A stretch of DNA of 64,000 bases from Trichostrongylus colubriformis. Taxonomy: Eukaryota; Nematoda; Chromadorea; Rhabditida; Trichostrongylidae. The notes beneath the pieces were generated by a model that was not told the origin of the DNA, searched no databases, and saw only the letters and a program-made list of their open reading frames with translations. A program made the position numbers and the translations under genes. The stretch covers positions 18,309,664 to 18,373,663 of the forward strand of contig OZ022257.1 in assembly GCA_963978905.1 (NCBI GenBank), read 5' to 3'. This document shows, piece by piece, positions 47,301 to 59,300 of this stretch; the first letter of the stretch is position 1; each line of letters starts with the position of its first letter.

Positions 47301-50300
47301 CAAGTGTCTCCAAGATCCTTAGTTGAGGGAACAGCTAGCAGTATTTATGCTACACTCGCAATTGATACCATCTTTTGTCCTACAGTAATCGCTGCTCCAT
47401 CGGTTATGGATCAGGAGATACGAATCTTGTTATCCACCCACTCAACCCATAAGTTGGGCCCCCACTGGACAGAATTATATCCTTGGGGATCTGAAAGCCA
47501 ATTCCAAGGTCACTATGGGATAAGCAACAACAACACTCAATGTATCCAAGCGAACTCGCGAACTACTAAATTTCCATTGCTCTCAGAACTGTGATAAGCC
47601 TGGGTGCCTCACCAACTCGGTGAAGAGTCGGGCAAGGCAACAGTATGAGAAGGTAAAAAATTTATTGTGCTGTGATTGATTGACAAAGTCCGCGGGACAT
47701 GATTGGTAGTGAAAGCTGGGTACTCTATTTCAACCATAAAAAGGGATACTATTAGCAGAGTAAAGGGAAATCGTCTGTAGGTGTGGCAGTAGAGCCGGAT
47801 CTGTCCAGCAACATGGCCTTTTATCCCAGCAAGTTGCATAAGGCAGGAAAATAACAAAGAGCTGAGTTGTAAATTTCGCTTCTCCCGGTCTAGTACCTTA
47901 CCTTGGCGTGTTCTATCTACTACTTAAAGACACACTAAGCAATAATCGGATAAGTCGTCAAGATTCGTATCTCCTTATGGACCGATGGAGCAGCAATATA
48001 CTGTAGGATAAAAGATGGCATAATTCGCGAGTGTAACATAAATAGTGCCAGCTGCTCCTTCAACTAGGAGAACCTTGAAATATACTACGGGTATAGGTGG
48101 TTGTGACTTCGAGATGGTTTATGCCACAACGTAGGGAGACAATCTCACACAATTCCAAAGAAAATATCGGAGTCTAATCTAAATTACTACGGTTATCAAT
48201 AACTGATAATGGTCGAGATCTGCGGCAAGGATTTTGGAAATGTCGCAAGACTTATGTGCCAACATAATAATTCAACGCAAATTGGAAAAATAGAGGGAGT
48301 CTGTTTAAGTTCGAATCGAAGAACATCTAGCTGGCGATTTGCGCAACAAGTCACTCTTACGCAGACTCAGAATAAAATGGCATATGCCATTTTTTGAATT
48401 TTGAAATCAAGTGCACCATATTGGCCTATGAGACTGAGATTTGCCACAGAAGAGAGCTAGAATTATTCCGGGTCGCAAATTGAATAATTGAATAATTTAG
48501 AAGACTGAATAACCAAAATTAGCGTATATACAGGGGGTGCCAAAAAAAAGTAATTTTGCCCACGGCTCACATCTGCCAATTTTACAAAACGTAGGGAAAC
48601 GAAAGAGATAGAGGGATTGGGGCAAAACATTCCCGAAATGTTCCTCTAAAAGCAGGAACAAGCTGTGGCTCCTCACGTTCATGTTCATAAAAATATGGAG
48701 GTTTCATTCGGCGCAGTCGGGCTTCGGAGTACCTACATTTAAAAATTCGCTAAAAACAGTGGAGCCAAGCTCCGTGGTAGGTCTTTTGTGGGGAGCTTCC
48801 TGAGGGTTGGCCCTTCGGTTCTTGGAAGTCACAGAGCCCCTGCTGCTTGGACAAGGCTGCTATGATCCAAAGTATCATTTTCATGCCTCAAATCCGCCTC
48901 CGGAGGGGTTTCAGTGGTAGGGGAACGTTTTGGCTCTTGGAAACGAAGAGCGCTGGGAACCCGGGAAAAACGCAATGTTAAAGAACACTATCCGGTATGA
49001 ATCCCCTTAGGTACTCAGATTGAACGGACGTCAGCAAGGTGTGAAAGAGGGCGAAGAAATTTCGAATTTTGCCCAGTTGAGGTGATACATCTTGTTCAGT
49101 CTTTCCTTGCTCCCGTTTCTGCTCGTGCAGGAGGCTGCCACGGAGTATAATGATAGAGGTAGGTCTGCTCTTGATTCTGGGGATGAGAATACCTCAATAG
49201 AATTTACTGTAGTTTGGCTAAATGGGGTCGAAAGTGGAGGAGACAAAATACTTTTTTTTTTGGCACCCCCTGTATATATCAATAAAAGGTATCTCCCGCC
49301 ATTTATGCGTCGCTGCAAGTTATTGTGTTTAGCGAATTTGCAACTCTCCATGGAACTTTAAAATGAGACCCGGATAGATTGATAGGGCTCCAAATAGTGA
49401 TCATAACCGTGAAAACCAAAATTGCAAACCGCCACTCTGAAGCGTAGAGGTGGTCCCCGCCGCCGAGGTGTATCCTTTTGCATTTTGTGTTTCATTGTCG
49501 GTAAGCGCTCCTCTTTCACAACTGCACGTTTCCTTGTACTGATACCTATCGCACCCATCATTTACTCTGCCAACAATCGACCGATTGTTTTGTCGTCATT
49601 GTAAGAAGCAGCCTGCACAAGCTGCGCATTCTGTGAACAACAATTTTGCTTCACACACTTTTTTGCTCTGTTTCATCAGTGTTAATCGTGGCTTGAAGTC
49701 GATTCTATTTGATTTTCTAGCGCTGAGTATAACAATTGAATTCGTTACAATTGTGAAGGTTTGAGTAATATTAGTAGTTATAAACAAAGTGGCGGAGTGA
49801 ATGATGGGTGCCATAAGCACCAGTATGTACAAGGAAACGTTTAGAAGTGAAAGAAAAGCAGTTATTGACAATGAAACACAAAATGCAAAAAGTTTGCACC
49901 CGCGTGGAGCAAATCTACGACCCCTACTCTGCAGATCCGAAACGCTACCGATGAGCCACTGGGGGGTTACCAACGGACGTGCTGATGGCAAAGTGCCTCG
50001 CCAATGAGTTGTCATAGGCAAACTTTGACCCCTCCTAACTCGCTTTAGAATGGCAGTTTTCAATTTTGGTTTTCACAGTTATAATCAGTATTCGGAGCTC
50101 CATCTAGATTTCATTTCAAAGTTCCATGGGAAGTTGAAACCCTTCCTAGATAGAGGCCCATTTCGCGATTGTTTGGCTATTGTGCTTCCAGCCGTGAATA
50201 TTTTCTCTGCTTGCCGCCACCTATTCAGTGTAGTCCATAACCCACATAGAAAGCCGCAGTTGCCACAAAGGAGCACAATCGAACCATTTCTTATTTCAGA

Positions 50301-53300
50301 CATTTGCGCAAGTTGCTTTGGGCAAGGCGGATTTTATAATGCCGATTTTTGTAGCTGTACTTTTGGTTGGATCGCTGAACAGCACGATGTTCTCTGCCAG
50401 CAGGTATTGTAGTTTTTGATATTGCACAGCATCTCTCTCTACTCCGGCTTTTACTATTCAGATATCTCCAAGCCGCTTCTAAACAAGGACATCTTCCAAC
50501 ATTCATTAGCGGAATCAACCCGATAACGGATTCACCTCGATGTGCCCTATTTGTGCATGTAGGTTTCTAAACTCTGAATAACCAAGAATACTCCGGAAGC
50601 ATCTACTTACAAAAAGTCGAAGAAGAGCAAAATGGCAAATAATTTTTTAAAATTTCCCCTTAAGTTAATACTGCAATGTGGTACAGTGCTAGTGCTAGAA
50701 TGAGAGCCCCTCCACATTATGAAGCCATACCACCTCAGGCGGGCGTTGCTTCGCAACTACCTATTCCTAGAGCCTGTCCATAATGTTGACCCACGTCATC
50801 TCTTACAAGGCATCTGTCGTCTGAGTTTTTCAGCGCTCCATAACTGCTATTCCTCCGCTGACTGATGTCCGCAGTCACACAGAAAGAGCTACAAGCACTT
50901 CTCCAAAGACGAACCCGCGCTCAGCCTGAACAAGCTTTCCAACTCTTTGAATGTTTGATTATTCGGAGTAGACTTCCTGGAGATGCCTGGAAATGTAGGA
51001 ACATTCGTTTATTTACCGTGTACCATGGCAGCATCGTAGACTGTATAAGCTAATCATGCACTCAACCATCTTTTTCAAATTCTGCAACTTTTCCTGAGAA
51101 TTTTTTTGTGTAGAACAACAAAAATTGTTTTCCATTTCTTCTAATCGAACGGTTCAGTGGCCCCTCAAACTTGGGTAATTGAACTTTATGTAAATACGGT
51201 ATATATACGACACATGAATACGAATAATTCTAATTCATAATTTTGATGATTCATAATTCACGGATTACACACAAATAATTCTTGCGATAATTAGTACAAC
51301 ACTTAAGGCATGATGAACTTAAAATATGTCTGGTAGCAAACTACACTTACAATGAATACTACTGACCTGAGCAGAACGCTAACTGGAAATACACAAGAAA
51401 GCAAAATAATATGCTTCAAGAAGAAATGCTCTGTGATAGATATTTTAGGGAAAATGCTCTATCCCCCTCGGATACCATCCGGGGAGATGCTCTAGAAGAC
51501 CAGGTCAAAGAAAGTATGAAGAAGAAAATGCTCTGGAGACCTAGCTCAGAGAAGTAAAAGGGAGGATATGCGGGCCGAGGCTTTTACCCCTGCTTTTATA
51601 GCGCAATTTAGGGAAATGCGCCGTTATCATTGCATCCATCTAGGAATGTTTTGCAAAGAAGGCTTTATGTTTCTCTAAGCTGTTATTATGTTTTTCTCTT
51701 TCAAGAATTTTTGAGTATCATGCTAAACTGGAATGTTCCTTTCAGTTCTTTGAGCTATGGTCCCGTTGGGACAGTCTTCCTACACCCTCGATGTGGACGG
51801 TCCTGGACCAGAACTTGAACCGCAGTCATCCTCGTAGGATGCAAGCTCCTTCTCGACCTCCTCAGAGTTCCCATGGGAATCATGAATGCGCTCCGGCAAG
51901 GTGACACTCTCTGTCGAGACAGAGAGTGCATCGCGCCCTTCTCATCCTTGGCTGGACGCTCACATATCTTGGAAAACTGTCCGAGTAATGCTGTCCTTTG
52001 GCCAAACAGAATGAGCCTACAAGAGAGGTGTCCTCTGGTCTCATCGAGCTCGGATAACTTATTTTCCGTTCGGGTACATCTCTGTTTGCCGCTAGAAACG
52101 CTCTGATGAGACTTTTGCGTCACTTCAATTCCAGTTTTCTCTGTTTTTTGAATAACTGTGCTGTTTGTGTGCCACTTCATCAGCAGGAGCACATTCTTCC
52201 TTGATCTCGGTGTTCGAATCGCATAGTCGTACTCTTCACCTGAATCAAGAAGATCTTCGTCCACCTGATCCTCAGCATCCTCGACTCCGCCTTGGCCTTC
52301 TTCCATGCTTGCTCTTCGAGACGAGTCATGCTTGATGTTGGACGCACGTGCGGATGCTTCGCTCGTCGTTCTCAGTGATTCACCCATCGCCTCGATGCTC
52401 TACTTCATGCTCTTCATATGGTCTTCCTGACTATCGATCTGACCTCGAATTTGCTCAGCCAACCTTCCACACGAACGTTTGTAGCGAATTTCATCGATAT
52501 GTCGACGCTCTTGAGTTTGCGTTTTCTTGTAAACTCGTCTCTTGGCTGTGCCGATGCCATCTTTCTGAAATGAGTAGTGTCAGTCAAAAGGGATTAGTTC
52601 GAATGCTCTAATATAGCTGATGCTTTATGCTCAACACTATGTTCAGAGAATTTTCTCTGCAGTTTTCTCATGCTTCTTGGCGTAAACCGATTTCGATATA
52701 CATAATGATGCCCAACATTATGTATATCGAATGCGCCCAAGTGATCTGCATATAAGAAAGATTGCTCTCAATATGCTTTTTATGCACAGTGTGATCAGGC
52801 GGCAGCAAGCGGATGAGAGATAGAGATAACTGACAAATAAAGCTCTCGAAACTTCTAGAATGATCAGTATAAGAGACTTCTACCACTTTAAGTAAATATC
52901 GAATATGTGGCTAATATCGTGCGTGCCAAGACATTTGAGACAAAATGCTTTCTGACGTTCTGTTGTGGTCTTGCTGGACACAATGCATGATTCCACCCCG
53001 CAGATGATGCATGTATTTTAGAATGCCTGTTATTTCAAATTGCTTTGTGGTGAACCCACATCTCACGCTATACAGTACCTGGACCCCTGCAGAGCCGAAA
53101 AGGAGTCAAGCTGTGATGTTACATCACTAGTAGAGCAAGGTACCGTGAAACTATCATTGCCACACTCAATTTCAGCGGAATTGTTGCTTAGTGTGGAAAT
53201 GCAAGTTGCCGTAGCTCTTACTCCTTTGTTACACCTGAAGCACCGAACGAGATGAGTGTTCTCAGCGGTGCAAACGTCGTCCTTGATTTCAGTGGTCAAA

Positions 53301-56300
53301 TCACTTATTGTCTCTTTCATGTTCAAGATTACTTCTGCCGATACATCGTGGTCCACCTTTGCCATAATGGCATGGTGCGGATGCTCCGAAAAATGTATTT
53401 GCTGACAGCTGAGGGGTAGCACATTTCCTATGTGTGAGGAAGTTGCTTCAATTCCGTCGTCCATGCACTTGCACATCATTTGGGAATTGGCGGGAGTACA
53501 TTCGCACACAGGATGTAACGTGCACTGTAGCAATTGAGCATGTCCTTTTGAGGGACAGTGCAGTACCACTCGCCTTTCCTCCCAAAATGCCGTATGGTTT
53601 CCAGAAGTTATGAACGTTCGATCGAGCTCCGGAAGTGGTGGTGGCGAAAGCACATTGAGTGTCACTTCCAAGCCTTTCATCCTCGTGGAAGCGTTAGGGT
53701 GGATACCAAGGACATAAATCTGAAATGGGTTTCCTTCAATGACTTCGAGGCGATGTTCCACTTTTTCTTCCCATTTGATGCATCTCGAGAGTTCGAATAC
53801 TGTGTCGTCTTTCGGAACGCCATATATCCTATAGAACAGGCAGCCAGAACATAGGTGAAAGCAATCACACCCTGGGCCCCTGCAAGATTAGATGCAATGG
53901 ATTATGCCAGGGAATGCATTGCCGACGGCTAATTCAGGTACCATGCTTGTTTCGATAATATCTCCACACTTATTTCCAGTGCAGGATCCTATGTGGGGAC
54001 ATCTTTTTACTGTCGACACTCTTTGATGAACATTTCTCGTGTGCATTAGGGATGCTCCTTCGCAAAGCAGTGTAGGCCTCGCCAACGAAGTTTTGCATTC
54101 ACTAGGGCTGAATCGTTTTTCCGAAACGTTAGACTACGTATTTCTTGAATGGGTTGATCTTTACTACAGATGTAGCTTCAACGTCGCAAATGCTCTTTCA
54201 TCCTGTAGATCGGCAGCTTTTCAGCCGGTGTGGGATATGTTCACCTCTTGACATGCTGGCGTTGCATGGACCAGTGCGATGGTGGCTAATCTTTGCAGGA
54301 TTCCAGAAGAACGTGGACGGGTCCCCTTCAGAGGATTCGTATGAATCGTTCCGAACATTCTAAGAGTGTTTTACCACTAAAGGAACCCCTGCAAAGATTC
54401 CTCCTAGTATAAGTAAACATGGACGTCAAACTGTGATTAGCACATAGCATATAGCAAACAGCAATGACACTGTATAATGGTATACCTAATCCCATTGATG
54501 CTGCTAGTGGCCAACACTCTGGATTCAAGATGTTTGCTGCACATATCGTGCCGTCGATTGCGGAACAGAATGATTGAGCAGGGCAACTCGTTCCTACATG
54601 GGTGAACGAGTTTCCGGTTCGTAGCTTCCAGCGCAGGTCGTAGTTGTGGAGTATCTTCAGGAGGGAGATGCAACTGCTTATGCACCGGAGGAGACTTTCC
54701 TGTTATGCAGTAGTTATTGACGCACAGTTCATATTCTTCTGACTGTGGTGCATGCAGATATACTCCATGTTGTCTACACTCGATTGCATATGCTGGATAG
54801 GTGGAAGATTCCATGCTCGGTTACTCCTGTCAATCAAATTGTCTACCACTAACAGTTGACATTATTGCTAAAGCCAGTGCCATTTTCAGGTAGATGGCAT
54901 TTTTAGGTGATGCTGATCGATGATCCTCTTCCCTTGAAGTTTCATGTTGCTGGGATTCATTATCCTTTTCTGAGAGCCCCAAGGGGATAGCTGATTGACC
55001 GGACGTCGAAGTGTCTTTTTAGAACAGTGGACTTCTACATCCCTTATTGTTCCATCAGTGCTCGGTACCAACTTAGAAATGCGTCCCATCCTCCATGTAT
55101 TCCTTTTCTGGAGTGGATCGCTTAAAAGTACTACTTCTCCTTTTCGAACTTCCTTCGCGTTGCCTCGCTTGTTGTCTATGTTTCTTCGATGCTGTTCTCT
55201 ATGTTTCTTCGATGCTGTTCACGCAGAGCTGTTAAGTATTGCTTCTTCCATATTCCCCAGAAGCGCTCTGTTATGTCATAGGATGATTGCAATGCTTTCT
55301 GTGCTTGCAACTTGTTTTCTATGCGTAACGCTTCCGAAGGAGGAAGATACTTTAATCAACCTGATCTTCCTCGGAGAGGTCCACTGGAAGGGTCAGATTC
55401 ATTTCACTGTGGAGAAAATCGATCGGACGCAACGGCACTATCTCATTGTTGATGTCACTGTCCTGATAGAAGAGGGGCCTACAGTTGAGGCATCTTTCGA
55501 TTTCAACAAAGAATGTGCATAGTTGCTCCATCGTTGAAATGCATATACCCGCTGCTTTTATTAAGGCATGCTTTACCGACTTTATAAGGCGCTCGTTGAA
55601 TCCACCTTTCCGAGGTGAATATGGTGTGATATGCTTCCATTCGATCAGGTGATCGCTCATTGCTCTGGTCTAGTCATCGTCCTGCATGGCTGTACCTAGA
55701 GACTCGTTCATGATTTGGCTTCCGAGCACGAATGTCGGTGCATTATCACAGGTGACTGAGTGCGGTTTCCCTCTGCGAGCTACGAATCGACGGAAGGCAT
55801 TCAGGAATTCCTCTGTTGTTCCATCGGATACGACTTCCAGATGGATTAGACGAGTGACACAGCACGTGAATATGCACCCATAAACTCCTATATGTTCACG
55901 AGTTTCGTTACAGATAGTGATTGGGCCGAAATAGTCCAACCCTATATTCTGGAACTGTCGTGCCTTTCGTACTCAATGCTCTGGCAGGTCCGTCATTTCT
56001 GGATACTTATACGGTAGATTGTTCATCTTCTGACAAGCGACGCATGTACGAATGCATTTCTTCACTTGTTCTCGAAGTCGTGGTATCCAATACTTTCGTC
56101 GCATTAAGGTGAAGTTGAAGGCCATTACCACAGCAGTCAGCGTGGAGAACTCTTCCATGATTGGGAACATGGAAAGTAGTGATGGAGTTGCTGCCCATAA
56201 TGGAGGCTGAAACTCGTGGCAAAGCATTCCAAACAATTCTGAGGGAGAGCTTTCAATTATGACAGCGCTCATGAATGGAAATAGGGCAGTTATTCGTGGT

Positions 56301-59300
56301 AGAGTTACCACATCCTTTTCTATTGGTTCCCCCTTGCCTTTATAGGTTTTTGTATTTTCAAGAGATCCTGCAATCTCTTGAGATTAAGTCTGCAGATTGA
56401 TGATTCTGTCAATGTTTGAGCCGTAGCGAACAAAATAAAATACAAGCTTTCTTATGCTGGACAAGAATTCTTTTGTTTGGCCGGCCTGCACATGCTTCTC
56501 CCAGATTAACTGAGGGAGAATTTTCGGATTAAAGCCAGAGTAGGCAAATGTTTTCACCCAGTCCTCAACATAATAAGCAAAATCGTCGTTGGAATCAGGG
56601 AAAAATCTTCGAAGAACTTGTTTATACGTTTAAGCATACATTTTCGACAACAAGGCTGACGTCAGCTCGTTGGGCAGCAGAGTGATCATGTGATGACATG
56701 CTTGCCCTTCTTGACCTTTTTCTCCAAGTAGCTATGAATTCAGATTCCTTTGTTCCTTTATCACTCCTTTTTGTCTTAGAAACCCCTACCTCTTCGGGGT
56801 CAGTGCTCATACAACAGTTACGTTTACTGTTGGCTTACTAGTGGGTAATTGAACTTTATGTAAATACGATATATATACGACACATAAATACGAATAATTC
56901 TAATTCATAAGTTTGATGATTCATAATTCACGGATAACTCACAAATAATTCTTACGATAATTAGTACAACAATAAAGGCATGATGAACTTAAAATATGTC
57001 TGCTAGCAAACTACATTTACAACAATACAACTAACCTAAGCAGAACGCCAACTACCAGAAATACACAAAATTGGCAAAATAATATGCTTCAAGGTAAGTG
57101 CTCCGTGATAGATATCTCAGGAAGAATGCTTTATCCCCCTTAGACGCCATCAGGAGAGATGCTCTAGAAGACCTTTCTGCCATAGGGGGAGATGCTCTAG
57201 GAGACCAGATTTAAGGAAGTATAAAGAAGAAAGTGCTCTGGTGACCTAGCTCAAAGAAGTAAGAAGGATAGGCGAGCCAAGGCTTTCACCCCCGCTTCTA
57301 TAGCGCAAATTTGAGGAATGCGCCGTTATCATTGATTCATCTGAAAATGCTCCGCAAAGAAGGCTTTATCTTTTTCTGAGCTGTTATTATGCTTTTCTCT
57401 TTCAAGTATTTCTGAGAATCATGTTAAACTGAAATGCTCCTCTCAGTTCTTTGAGTTGTGGTCCCGTTGGGACATTCTCAGCTCATTAGAGGAGTTGATT
57501 CCAAAAATGTATTAGCTTATGTAAAAGGTTCGTGTCGTTTCTTATTTCCTTTATTTCACAACATACTCTTCGTGTGAATGTGTTTAAGACAATGTGAGAC
57601 TTCCAAAATTTATTCCAAAAGGCTCAAAACAGCTTTCACAAAAACCGGTTGCAAAAGTGTTTGCAAAAGACATTTGAGCCTTATAGGCAAGCTTTCGGCG
57701 CCTAGCGCCTTTATCAAGCCTGAAAATGTACAAATTAGTACAAATTGTACAAATTTGTACAATTTACAATATACAATTGTACAATTTGTACAAAATTGTA
57801 CAATGCACAGATTTGAAAATGCCTGAAAATTAGCAGAAATGCAGAAATGCTCCAGTACCAGGGACACACATTGGCGGTAAGTACAGTGGTCCTGTGGCAG
57901 TAGTAAGTTGTTGAAGTACAAATACGCCTGTAGACTCTTAAACAGGGTCTATAAATAATATCTAATTTGTACATTTTCAGGCTTGATAAAGGCGCTAGGC
58001 GCCGAAAGCTTGCCTGTAAGGCTCAGATATCTTTTGCAAACATTTTTGCAACCGGTTTTTGTGAAAGCTGTTTTGAGTCTTTTGGAATAAATTTTGGAAG
58101 TCTCACATTGTCTTCCACACATTCAGATCAACATGAGGCTTCGGGACAAGACAATGCTTATGTATACTCTTGATCATACGACCAAGTTTATTTATGTATT
58201 CCAGAGAGCTTCTGCCCTATAGAACGGTGCCACTTATTTCCTGATATTTCAACCTTGAAAGACATAATTAGGAGGAGAAATTCGCTCTCTTCACCACCCC
58301 TTCTTCGTCGGTCAAAAACCTGTAAATAGGCATTCGATAGAGTTGTTCAGCTCCATACAACAAGGTACTTTTTGTATCTGATCATTTGATTGTTTGCTGC
58401 TCTCCAGACATAAAAGGGGATTACTTTAGACGCAAAAGTTCGCATTTTTGGCACACCGAAATCCACAAAAGCTGATCTTCTCCGAGCCACATCATCATGT
58501 GAGGTTCATATTACTCGCCGAGACTCTGCCCTATAGAACGGTGCCACTTATTTCCTGATATTTCAACCTTGAAAGACATAATTAGGAGGAGAAATTCGCT
58601 CTCTTCACCACCCCTCCTTCGTCGGTCAAAAACCTGTAAATAGGCATTCGATAGAGTTGTTCAGCTCTATACAACAAGGTACTTTTTGTATCTGATCATT
58701 TAAATGTTTGCTGCTCTCCAGACATAAAAGGGGATTACTTCAGACGCAAAAATTCGCATTTTTGGCACACCGAAATCCACAAAAGCTGATGTTTCAAAAA
58801 TTTTCATTTAGTTTCAAAAATATCGATTTTTAGCGGAAAAGGCCTGTTGTTCGTATTTCTGAGCTTCACAAATGTTGTACCCCGGTAGAAATCAAGAAAA
58901 CGAGTAAGGTCTTTCTGTTGAGCAGAAAACGCTCTATTGAATGCACATGTGTGGATTGGTTTTGAACTCAAAGCCGAAGAAGACTATACATCAAAAATGA
59001 ACATTTCTTCTGAGTATCCCATTCAAAGCCCTGAAGACAAACACATCTAAGTGATCTAAATTTTATGCTAAACAGTTTTGTAGAGCAGATCAAGCTCTGC
59101 TAAGCCCTGTATGCATATGTTTTTGACTTCTATGGTAGTACAGATGAATAGGAGATGCCGAAAGTGCGGTATTTCTGTCTCTCAATTACTCACCTCCGTG
59201 TTTCTCATGAATATTAAATGAATGAAGGATTTGAAACCAGCAGTATCCTTACAGAGCAGAAGAAGCTTCATCGGATACATATGTGATTACTGTCGAAAGA

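Larger units (their letters stand above)
46501..50299 (+). other. Transporter intron 7 (3.8 kb) carrying two mobile elements
   Basis: Donor GTAGGT, acceptor TTTCAG. Contains the family A element (48531-49272) and, 75 bp on, a foldback (49348-50131). 46501-48530 is otherwise unremarkable; no exon seen. Confidence 0.6.
51172..57474 (-). mobile_element. BEL/Pao endogenous retroelement with envelope-like region, internally deleted, 6.3 kb
   Basis: Two related LTRs (51172-51773 and 56842-57474; TGTCCCAACGGGAC...AATTACCCA read on the - strand) enclose, in - strand order, a gag start, an integrase, a DUF5641-like domain and a cysteine-rich envelope-like region. The rest of gag plus protease, RT and RNase H are missing between about 56600 and 56330. 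The 5-bp flanks differ (AAACT and TTCTC), so no target duplication is left. The remaining frames carry stops and frameshifts. Confidence 0.85.

Noticed and set aside
50050..50299. Open frame continuing into transporter exon 8 (50050-50412)
   Set aside because: The part before 50300 is the right arm of a foldback; the family-like protein starts exactly at TTTCAG/ACATTTGCG.
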